Origin: CAWACC01 sp964390695
GTDB lineage: Bacteria; Chlamydiota; Chlamydiia; Chlamydiales; Parachlamydiaceae
Length of the DNA stretch: 16,956 nucleotides
NCBI GenBank assembly: GCA_964390695.1
Contig: CAYMKI010000059.1
Location: forward strand, 1-16,956
Direction: 5' to 3'
Shown: positions 7,169 to 13,751 of the stretch, one piece after another
How positions within the stretch are numbered: position 1 is the stretch's first letter
Layout: each line of letters starts with the position of its first letter
The notes under the pieces: model-generated
The model's input: the letters and a program-made list of their open reading frames with translations, nothing else
What the model was told of the DNA's origin: nothing
The model's database searches: none
Made by a program: the position numbers and the translations under genes

Positions 7169-7243
7169 GTGTTCAGACCTCCTGCCCCATTTCAGAAGGG
7201 ATCCACAGCGTGGCCTATCCCAATGAGGAGGGGGTGTCAACAC
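7169..7243 (+). promoter_or_regulatory. Structured leader RNA ahead of rplU
   Basis: Nested complementary segments are visible. GTGTT (7169-7173) pairs with AACAC (7239-7243), and CCTCCT (7178-7183) with AGGAGG (7226-7231). Inside these, GGGAT (7198-7202) pairs with ATCCC (7217-7221) enclosing CCAC (7203-7206) and GTGG (7210-7213) around a 3-nt loop. AGGAGG is a perfect Shine-Dalgarno sequence and would be buried in the stem. This looks like a ribosomal-protein autoregulatory leader, but binding of L21 or L27 is inference only. Confidence 0.5.
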
Positions 7244-7272
7244 TTATGAAGAATAAAGTACTGGAGCATGAA

Positions 7273-7635
7273 ATGAACGCAGAAAATAAAAACGAATTGT
7301 TTGCCATCATCAAATCGGGTGGAAAACAATATCGCGTCCAAAAAAATGATGTGATTGATGTCGAATTGATCGACCAACCTAAAGGTTCTCAAGTCGAATT
7401 CGGCGAAATTTTATTTGTCGGCAATGGCCACGAAGTAAAATTCGGCGCCCCACACCTTACCTCGCATTATGTAACAGGTGAATTAGTGGATGTCGTCAAA
7501 GGCCCCAAAATCACCAGCATCAAATACCAGCCCGGAAATCATTATAAGAAATTCGGCCACAGGCAACAGTATTGCCGCGTGAAAATCACTGACATTGGAA
7601 GCAAAGACAAGAAAGGAGAACACCATGGCGCATAA
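7273..7635 (+). CDS. rplU: 50S ribosomal protein L21
   Basis: L21 binds 23S rRNA in the large subunit. From the ATG at 7273 the product is 120 aa. It opens the domain with LFAIIKSGGKQYRVQKNDVI, continues with FGEILFVGNG and KFGAPHL, and ends with the RNA-binding basic stretch HYKKFGHRQQYCRVKITDI, all diagnostic of the family. I prefer 7273 because GGAG lies 6 bases upstream and the length approaches that of other L21 proteins. An in-frame ATG at 7246 is the main alternative: it lies just after the folded leader, 14 bases from AGGAGG. The C-terminus carries a short charged extension. The stop overlaps the rpmA start by 11 bases, indicating coupled translation of L21 and L27. Confidence 0.95.
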   Translation: MNAENKNELFAIIKSGGKQYRVQKNDVIDVELIDQPKGSQVEFGEILFVGNGHEVKFGAPHLTSHYVTGELVDVVKGPKITSIKYQPGNHYKKFGHRQQYCRVKITDIGSKDKKGEHHGA

Positions 7636-7876
7636 GAAAGGTCAGGGGTCAACCCGTAACGGAAGAGACTCTCACTCAAAGCGTTTAGGCTTGAAAGTTG
7701 GAGCAGGTGAAGTTGTGAAAGCCGGCAGCATATTAATCCGCCAACGCGGAACCAGCTGGCATCCAGGAAAAAATGTAGGCCGCGGCACCGATGATACTTT
7801 GTATGCATTGACCGATGGCGTCGTTTCTTTCCGTAAAACAAATAAAACCACCGTTTCTATTCTGTCCGCAATTTAA
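7625..7876 (+). CDS. rpmA: 50S ribosomal protein L27
   Basis: L27 reaches the peptidyl-transferase centre of the ribosome with its N-terminus. The 83-aa product starts MAHKKGQGSTRNGRDSHSKR, the near-invariant family start, with no N-terminal cleavable extension of the Firmicutes type. It contains RQRGTSWHPGKNVGRGTD and ends at the usual length. The ATG at 7625 is fixed by homology and by GGAG 6 bases upstream. It overlaps the last 11 bases of rplU and is followed 20 bases later by obg, the standard rplU-rpmA-obg order. Confidence 0.97.
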   Translation: MAHKKGQGSTRNGRDSHSKRLGLKVGAGEVVKAGSILIRQRGTSWHPGKNVGRGTDDTLYALTDGVVSFRKTNKTTVSILSAI

Positions 7877-7896
7877 AATAGGTAGATTGATTTATT

Positions 7897-8901
7897 GTGT
7901 TTACGGATAGAGTCACACTGGAACTTGTAGCAGGCAAGGGAGGCAACGGCGTTGTCGCTTGGCGCAGGGAAAAATACATTCCTAAAGGAGGTCCCTGCGG
8001 AGGCAACGGCGGCAAAGGCGGCTCTGTCATCCTGCAGGCTGATTCTCAAGTTTTTTCTTTAGATGCCTATCGCAATCGCCGGCTGCTCAAAGCTGAAAAT
8101 GGACAATCCGGCGGTTCGAACAATCGTCAAGGCAAAAACGGCAAAGACATCATCCTCAAAGTTCCTTGCGGCACCTTAGTCAAAGACCTCAAAAGCGGCG
8201 AGATCATCCATGATTTCACCAAAGACAAAGAAGAGTTTCTGATTTGCCGCGGAGGAAAAGGCGGTAAAGGCAATGACACCTTCAAGTCCCCCACCAATCA
8301 AGCACCCAATTTCTGCACCGAAGGCAAAGAAGGCGAGATGATAGGCGTTGAGCTGGAATTGAAACTCATCGCCGACGTCGGCTTAGTGGGATTTCCCAAT
8401 GCCGGCAAGTCTACACTCATCTCCTCTGTAGCAGACGTAGAAGTAAAAATTGCGCCTTATCCCTTCACCACCCTGCAGCCAAATCTAGGCTTCATTCAAT
8501 GTGAAGACTACACCCGCATCTACATTGCCGATATACCTGGAATTATCGAAGGGGCTCATAGAAATAAAGGCTTGGGCTTTGAATTCCTGCGACATATCGA
8601 ACGCACTCAGCTGCTCATATTTATGCTGGATGCTTCAGGCATCGATGGACGCACCCCTTCGGAAGATTATGCCGTGCTTAGAGCTGAACTCAAAGCCTAT
8701 AATCCCGAACTCCTCGAACGCTTCTACCTGGTCGCCCTAAACAAAGTCGATACCGAAGAAGCTCAAGAAAACATTGCGCACTTCCATAAAACCTTCCCGG
8801 AAGAGTCCGAACGCCTGCATGAGATCTCCGCCTTAAGCGGCGAAGGTTTGCCGGCTTTGGTATCCGCCATCGAAACCTATATCAAATCTAACAGTTCATA
8901 A
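7897..8901 (+). CDS. obg: GTPase Obg (ribosome assembly)
   Basis: Essential P-loop GTPase that binds the 50S subunit late in assembly. The 334-aa protein begins at GTG (7897), since the sequence MFTDRVTLELVAGKGGNGVV is the classic Obg start. The ribosome-binding site is weak. The glycine-rich Obg fold spans about residues 1-157 (KGGPCGGNGGKGGSV, CRGGKGGKGN). The G domain follows: G1 GFPNAGKST at 165-173, the PFTTLQPNLG switch I region, G3 DIPGIIEGAH, G4 NKVD and G5 SAL. The protein stops after the G domain and lacks the optional OCT domain, a length similar to chlamydial Obg. It is the third gene of the ribosomal-protein operon. All GTP-binding motifs are intact. Confidence 0.97.
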   Translation: MFTDRVTLELVAGKGGNGVVAWRREKYIPKGGPCGGNGGKGGSVILQADSQVFSLDAYRNRRLLKAENGQSGGSNNRQGKNGKDIILKVPCGTLVKDLKSGEIIHDFTKDKEEFLICRGGKGGKGNDTFKSPTNQAPNFCTEGKEGEMIGVELELKLIADVGLVGFPNAGKSTLISSVADVEVKIAPYPFTTLQPNLGFIQCEDYTRIYIADIPGIIEGAHRNKGLGFEFLRHIERTQLLIFMLDASGIDGRTPSEDYAVLRAELKAYNPELLERFYLVALNKVDTEEAQENIAHFHKTFPEESERLHEISALSGEGLPALVSAIETYIKSNSS

Positions 8902-8903
8902 AG

Positions 8904-8944
8904 TTGAGGTAATATCTCTCGCTACGCTAGAGATTTCACCTCAA
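8904..8944 (+). terminator. Strong hairpin after obg
   Basis: TTGAGGT (8904-8910) pairs with ACCTCAA (8938-8944), and inside it ATCTCT (8914-8919) with AGAGAT (8929-8934) around a 9-nt loop. It begins two bases after the obg stop. The following bases are only moderately T-rich, so it may be an imperfect intrinsic terminator or an RNA 3'-end stabiliser. Confidence 0.6.
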
Positions 8945-9183
8945 TTCTTGGACAGTTTTGTTTGGGTTTAGATATAGGTTAAACAGATGTCGAGGGCAGT
9001 TGACTTTCATATTACCCCCATTACCATCCAGCCACTATGAGCACGATAATAAAGGGTTTATGGTTAAATGCTAATGTGTTTTATTGAATGTAACTGAGAG
9101 AATTTGCTTTTCACTGCACCCATAGTGCACCACAGATTATCTGAAGATAATATGGTTTTTCAAAATTTAAACAACGATTGCAT
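8945..9183. other. Intergenic stretch before the methyltransferase
   Basis: About 240 bases without a credible ORF. The sequence becomes markedly more AT-rich towards 9184. No convincing promoter, repeat or RNA was identified. Confidence 0.4.
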
Positions 9184-10125
9184 ATGAAAAAACTCCTCAT
9201 GGTATTTTCTTCTTTAGCTGTATCCTTATCCTCTTTGAATGCAGATGTCTCCTTAAGGCATCTTATCGAATACGATAAAGAAATGTGTTTGGAAAAATTA
9301 GAACAAGCTACTACTGAAGAGTTGTGGGACGTCTTTCTTGAAGGACAAGCTGAACTTTTTTTTGAACCTGAATTTCAATGGATAGCGAGTCAAAGTTGGT
9401 GGACAGAAGTGACAAATATTTTAGAGTTTGGAAGTGGAAATGGAGCATATCTTTCTAAACTATCAGACCAATTTCATGAAAAAAACTTTTTCGGAATAGA
9501 AAAGCTGTCCTTGTCAGTAAAACAAGCAAATGAGCGCTATGCAAAAGATAAGATAAAATTTCAAGAAGGTGATGCTGAAATTTTTAATGAACAACTATCC
9601 AATTCTGCTGAAGTAGTATTATTTCGTTTAACTTTACAGCATCTTAAAAAGCCATTGTTAGCATTACAAAATGCCTGGGACTACCTTCATTCAAACGGAT
9701 ATGTCCTCATAATCGACTCATGTGATTCAGCTAAGAAAACTTCGCATCCAATTACTGCTATTAATAAAGCTTTAGAATTGGTTGCTGAATCTCAACGTAA
9801 TAATGGGATAGGAAATCGTCAAATTACACTTGAAATATTACAAATGATAGAGAATCAACAACATCCACTCAGTGAGTTTTACAAACTAATTTTTAGTAAT
9901 GTGGATACAACAGGAAAAGTCATATATGAAAACATTCGTTTGGAAGGAGAATGGGTTAGAGAACGTTATTTTAATCATAACCTTTTGTTTGTGACCTTAT
10001 TGCATCGCACTTATCATGTCCAAATAGATATTCAGAAAGCTTATGATGAGTTAAAGGAATATTTAGAGGATGAACATGCTTGGACGGTTTTAGGGATGCA
10101 CTATTTAGTTTTGAAAAAGAAGTAA
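9184..10125 (+). CDS. Class I SAM-dependent methyltransferase with an N-terminal signal peptide
   Basis: The 313-aa protein contains a Rossmann-type methyltransferase core. Motif I is ILEFGSGNG at 79-87, an acidic residue ends the next strand (FFGIEKL), a DAEIF segment fits motif II, and a Methyltransf_11-like region follows (LTLQHLKKPLLALQNAWDYL, then GYVLIID). Before it, residues 1-21 (MKKLLMVFSSLAVSLSSLNA) read as a Sec signal peptide, unusual for an enzyme that needs cytosolic SAM. The ATG at 9184 is preferred over the TTG two codons earlier, though neither has a good ribosome-binding site. The gene is visibly richer in A/T than its neighbours, suggesting recent acquisition. It stands alone, facing the end of the hemC/D operon. 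The substrate is unknown; export as a host-directed modifier is one possibility, a misread hydrophobic N-terminus another. Confidence 0.82.
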   Translation: MKKLLMVFSSLAVSLSSLNADVSLRHLIEYDKEMCLEKLEQATTEELWDVFLEGQAELFFEPEFQWIASQSWWTEVTNILEFGSGNGAYLSKLSDQFHEKNFFGIEKLSLSVKQANERYAKDKIKFQEGDAEIFNEQLSNSAEVVLFRLTLQHLKKPLLALQNAWDYLHSNGYVLIIDSCDSAKKTSHPITAINKALELVAESQRNNGIGNRQITLEILQMIENQQHPLSEFYKLIFSNVDTTGKVIYENIRLEGEWVRERYFNHNLLFVTLLHRTYHVQIDIQKAYDELKEYLEDEHAWTVLGMHYLVLKKK

Positions 10126-10207
10126 TTTCTTGAAAGTGCTGTTCGTTCGTAAAGCCTAGAGTTGTATTCGACCTCTATCCATTGTCCGCACGGCATTTTG
10201 ATTTTGT

Positions 10208-11536
10208 TCAAACTAAATAGCATGTTTGTGTGCCGATCTGACCCACGACGCGGTTTAGGTGGGCTTGTGTCACTGGGCCTTGGCAAATCCACTTCTTATC
10301 CACCGGCAGATCGCCTATGATCTGCATATAAGCATCTACACAGGATGGACTGGTGAAGACGATCTCCTCGATTTTATCCAGGTTGGGTTGGGGATAATCC
10401 CTATTCAACACCGTATCATAAAGATTACACTCATAAAAGCGGATGTGCTTCTGCAAAAAATAGTCTCTTAGAAGCGGCCTAGACAAAGAAGAGTGCGGCC
10501 ACAAAATATACGCGCAGCTTAAATCCAGCGATTCCAGCACTTCAATAATCCCTTCAGCGCATTCTTTCTGGGCGCAGACAGACACCTTTCCTCCCAAACG
10601 CTCTATGAGGGCAGCCGTAGCTTTTCCCACGGCTATCAATTGCAAATCTTTTAGTGCCTCAAGGCCATACCGCGATAGTTGTAGATACTCAAAAAAAATA
10701 GTCACGCTGCTTTTGCTGGTGAACACTGCATGCGTAAATGCAGGCAATCCATGATACATCTGCTGCACTTCCGCCTGTGCTAAGGCCCGCGGCTGGATGT
10801 TTATGATCGGATAGTGGACATACCGCTGATCTCTATTTTCCGGAAGTTTCAAACCTAAATACAGCACCACCGGCGAATCAGCTTGGCGGCAATCCAAACA
10901 GCGGAATAAATCGATGATGCCTTGATCTTCCTCCCGGGCTATAATCGCTAATTGTCCCTGATAACGGACAGTCTCCCCAGGAATTACCACACGGTTCAAA
11001 TGGGTAAGCCCTAAACGGATCAAAGCCGCTTCGGCCACTACCACTCCATCCGCTTCTCCTTTATCCAATTTTTCCAGGCGCTGCCCAATGGTGCCGCGTA
11101 AATCGATAAAGCGCAGGTCTGGACGCATTTGCTTGACGGCCTGCTCGCGTCTTTCGGAAGAGGTTGCTATCACCGCTCCTGACGGCAAGCTCTCTATGGA
11201 TTCCCCCGGACGTATGACCAGCACATCCGCAGGATCAACCCCGCGCGTCAACGCCGCCATCACTAATCCCTTGGGCAAAGGCTCGGGCAGATCTTTAGCG
11301 GAATGAATGCCTATGCGGCACATCCCTTTTAAAACCAATTCATCGATTTCCCGAGTAAAAAAATCGGTCTTATCCAAAGTTCTGAGCGATGTTTTGAGGT
11401 CTTTATCCCCTGTGGAGGCCATAAATACAGGCTCGAAACGTATGGAAGGATAAAAGGCTCTGAGCTCCTCCCACACCTCTTTGACCTGCACCTGCGATAG
11501 AGGGGAATTTCTGGCGCCCACAGTGATTGTATGCAT
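10208..11536 (-). CDS. hemC: HemC-HemD fusion: hydroxymethylbilane synthase (short) with uroporphyrinogen III synthase
   Basis: Would carry out two successive heme-pathway steps: condensation of four porphobilinogens, then ring closure to uroporphyrinogen III. Residues 1-218 are HemC domains 1 and 2: GARNSPLSQVQ (Arg9), HSAKDLPEPLP (Lys81, Asp82), SSERREQAV (Arg129, Arg130) and DLRGTIGQRL (Arg147), matching E. coli substrate- and cofactor-binding residues with a shift of about two. Domain 3, which holds the cysteine anchoring the dipyrromethane cofactor, is absent. Two cysteines (213, 216) sit at the junction. Residues 220-442 have weak but ordered HemD features: VFTSKSSVTIFFEYL, AVGKATAALIERLGG, IVFTSPSCVDAYM and CQGPVTQAHL. 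The gene starts 5 bases after the radA stop and is last in the rnc-radA-hemC operon. The HemC call is firm and the HemD call good. Confidence 0.9.
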   Translation of the reverse strand: MHTITVGARNSPLSQVQVKEVWEELRAFYPSIRFEPVFMASTGDKDLKTSLRTLDKTDFFTREIDELVLKGMCRIGIHSAKDLPEPLPKGLVMAALTRGVDPADVLVIRPGESIESLPSGAVIATSSERREQAVKQMRPDLRFIDLRGTIGQRLEKLDKGEADGVVVAEAALIRLGLTHLNRVVIPGETVRYQGQLAIIAREEDQGIIDLFRCLDCRQADSPVVLYLGLKLPENRDQRYVHYPIINIQPRALAQAEVQQMYHGLPAFTHAVFTSKSSVTIFFEYLQLSRYGLEALKDLQLIAVGKATAALIERLGGKVSVCAQKECAEGIIEVLESLDLSCAYILWPHSSLSRPLLRDYFLQKHIRFYECNLYDTVLNRDYPQPNLDKIEEIVFTSPSCVDAYMQIIGDLPVDKKWICQGPVTQAHLNRVVGQIGTQTCYLV

Positions 11537-11541
11537 AGTTT

Positions 11542-12918
11542 TTACCGGCTTATCAGTGCCTCGATAGCTTGATCCACATATTCTACCCCCTGGATAGAAA
11601 TGCGCTTGCGCAAATCCTCGCTGAGGCCTTTGAGATTACGGGACGGAATCAAACACCGCGTAAATCCCATGTGGATGGCTTCTTTGATGCGGCTTTCGAT
11701 CCTCGACACGCTGCGTATCTCTCCACCCAATCCCACTTCGCCGACAACGGTCGTCTCCGGATTGATCAAGCGGTTGCGCATGGAAGAAGCTACCGCCAAG
11801 AGTATCCCTAAATCTGCGCCAGGCTCTATCACCCGCAAGCCGCCGGCGATAGAGACAAAGACATCGCAGCGGTGCATGGGATAGCTCATCCGTTTCTCTA
11901 ACACCGCCAGAAGCAAAGCGAGGCGGTTTGTGTCCAAACCAGTACATCTTCTGGAAGGCGTAGGGAAAAATGTTTCCGTGACCAATGCCTGAGCTTCTAT
12001 CAAGATGGGCCGCGTGCCTTCCATGGTCGTGATGATGACCGAACCGGTGACTTCCTTGCGGCGTTCCTCCAAGAAAATCTGCGAAGGATTCGGCACCTCT
12101 ATCAATCCTGAAGTCTGCATTTGAAAGACGGCGATTTCATCTGTAGGCCCGAAGCGATTTTTGACCACTCGTACCATGCGGTAGTTGTTTTGTTTGTCTC
12201 CTTCAAAATACAGCACAGTATCCACCAGATGCTCCAACACACGCGGGCCGGCGATCTCCCCGGCTTTGGTGACATGTCCGATCAAAAATGTGGTGATCCC
12301 CTTGCCTTTGGCAAGGTGCATGCACTCGGTGGCGGTCTCCCTGACCTGCGATACCGAACCCGGCGCGGAGGTGATTTCGGGCTTATACACGATTTGAATG
12401 GAGTCTATGATCAGCACATCGGGATTGAGCGCTTCCACCTGGGCTTTGATCAAAGCAAAGTTCGTTTCATTCAGCAGCAATAAATTATCCACCTCTATAC
12501 CCAGCCTAGAAGCTCGCAGAGAGGTCTGCTCGACAGATTCTTCGCCGCACACATACAGCACCAGCAAGCCTTGTTTAGCCAAAGCTTGAGACAGCTGCAA
12601 GAGCAGGGTAGACTTCCCTATGCCCGGATCCCCACCCACAAGCGATAAAGAACCCGGAACGACTCCTCCGCCAATCATGCGGTCAATTTCTTTGATATGC
12701 GTCTGGATCTTTTTGGTCTCGCCGACAGCTATTTCTTTTAGGCGCATAGGTTTCTGCGGGGTAGTTTGCAAACTGTCGTACCGTTTTTGAATTCCCGAGA
12801 GATCGACTTCTTCCTGCAAAGTATTCCAGCGCGAGCATTGCGGACATTGTCCGGCCCATTTAAATTGTTTGTGACCGCATTCTTGGCAATACCAGCAGCT
12901 TTTTTGTTTAGCTCCCAT
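11542..12918 (-). CDS. radA: DNA repair protein RadA (Sms)
   Basis: RecA-like ATPase and DnaB-type helicase that promotes branch migration in recombination. From the ATG at 12916-12918 the product is 458 aa. It has an N-terminal zinc finger with Cys11/Cys14 and Cys25/Cys28 (CQECG, CPQC), Walker A GGDPGIGKST at 95-104, Walker B VLIIDS at 168-173, the RadA-specific KNRFG motif at 253-257, and a C-terminal Lon-protease-like domain (VFVSIAGGLRVIEPGADLGI). A TTG three codons earlier would overlap rnc, but the MGAKQKSCWYC start fits the family. rnc ends five bases upstream and hemC starts five bases downstream, so the three genes form one transcript. All signature residues are present. Confidence 0.96.
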   Translation of the reverse strand: MGAKQKSCWYCQECGHKQFKWAGQCPQCSRWNTLQEEVDLSGIQKRYDSLQTTPQKPMRLKEIAVGETKKIQTHIKEIDRMIGGGVVPGSLSLVGGDPGIGKSTLLLQLSQALAKQGLLVLYVCGEESVEQTSLRASRLGIEVDNLLLLNETNFALIKAQVEALNPDVLIIDSIQIVYKPEITSAPGSVSQVRETATECMHLAKGKGITTFLIGHVTKAGEIAGPRVLEHLVDTVLYFEGDKQNNYRMVRVVKNRFGPTDEIAVFQMQTSGLIEVPNPSQIFLEERRKEVTGSVIITTMEGTRPILIEAQALVTETFFPTPSRRCTGLDTNRLALLLAVLEKRMSYPMHRCDVFVSIAGGLRVIEPGADLGILLAVASSMRNRLINPETTVVGEVGLGGEIRSVSRIESRIKEAIHMGFTRCLIPSRNLKGLSEDLRKRISIQGVEYVDQAIEALISR

Positions 12919-12923
12919 AAGTT

Positions 12924-13637
12924 TCAAAGCCCATCGATATGTAGTTTAATCACGGCATCTTCGGCTGCCGACTGCTGGGCAACTTTTTTGGAAGAGCCAA
13001 CACCTTCTCCCACTTCTGTCTCCCCCAAAAAGACCACCACCTTGAACTGCTTGCTGTGATCCGGACCTGTCTCGCTGATGACTTTGTATACCGGCGGTTT
13101 TTGATGTTTTCTTTGAGAATAATCCTGCAATAATGCCTTCCAGTTCTTTTGCGGGGTCTGCAAGATAGCTTCAATCTCTTTATGGAAATTGGTAAAGATA
13201 AATTTCTGCGCTGCTTGCAAGCCTCCATCTAGATATATCGCTCCAATCACGGCTTCAAAAAGATCGGCTAATATAGTCTCCCGCCCGCGCCCATCGTTGA
13301 ACCGCTCACCTTTGCCTAACAAGAGATACGCCTCCAGCTTCAGCTTTTGCACGTAAGTGACGCATGATCCCGCCTCTACAAGGCGCGATCGCAGGTTCGA
13401 GAGATCTCCCTCTGGAGTATTAGGCAGAATGTGATAGAGATATTCCGATATGATCAATCCTAATACGGAGTCTCCGAGAAATTCTAGGCGCTCGTTGTGC
13501 TGAGAAATATCCTGATTTTCATTGACATATGAGCGATGCACAAAGGCCAAAGCCAACAACGACTTATCTTTAAATATATGGCCGATGACACCCTCAATAG
13601 AGGGAACTTTATCAAATAAGTGGGCAAGTGTCTTCAT
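12924..13637 (-). CDS. rnc: Ribonuclease III
   Basis: Double-stranded-RNA endonuclease that matures rRNA and processes mRNAs. The 237-aa product has the RNase III signature HNERLEFLGDSVLGL with Glu49, Glu52 and Asp56, and the second metal-binding pair Asp125 and Glu128 in ADLFEAVIGAIYLDGG, equivalent to E. coli Asp114 and Glu117. A dsRNA-binding domain follows at about 165-233 (NWKALLQDYSQRK, GVGSSKKVAQQSAAEDAV). The length is normal and nothing is missing. It is the first gene of rnc-radA-hemC and is divergent from the PARP-ankyrin gene, whose ATG lies 114 bases away. Confidence 0.97.
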   Translation of the reverse strand: MKTLAHLFDKVPSIEGVIGHIFKDKSLLALAFVHRSYVNENQDISQHNERLEFLGDSVLGLIISEYLYHILPNTPEGDLSNLRSRLVEAGSCVTYVQKLKLEAYLLLGKGERFNDGRGRETILADLFEAVIGAIYLDGGLQAAQKFIFTNFHKEIEAILQTPQKNWKALLQDYSQRKHQKPPVYKVISETGPDHSKQFKVVVFLGETEVGEGVGSSKKVAQQSAAEDAVIKLHIDGL

Positions 13638-13675
13638 AGCATCTACATTAGCTCAACCGACATTTTTTTTCTAGT

Positions 13676-13681
13676 TATAAT
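13676..13681 (+). promoter_or_regulatory. Possible -10 box of the PARP-ankyrin gene
   Basis: A perfect TATAAT lies 70 bases before the chosen ATG. No good -35 hexamer is found at 16-18 bases (tcaacc at 13653-13658 is the best). On the other strand the same bases read TATAAC, so this spot may serve both divergent genes. Confidence 0.3.
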
Positions 13682-13751
13682 CCCTGGAAACGGATATACT
13701 GCAAATCCCTTGGAACTTCTAAAATCCTTTAACCCGGACTTTTGCAAATTT

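Noticed and set aside
7542..7841. Minus-strand ORF of 99 codons over rplU/rpmA
   Set aside because: It is antisense to two unmistakable ribosomal-protein genes.
11569..12589. Several plus-strand ORFs opposite radA
   Set aside because: They are shadows of radA codon usage, with no initiation signals or recognisable domains.
13620..13751. 44-codon N-terminal extension of the PARP-ankyrin protein from GTG
   Set aside because: It overlaps the rnc start, contains the likely promoter region, and reads as non-coding sequence.
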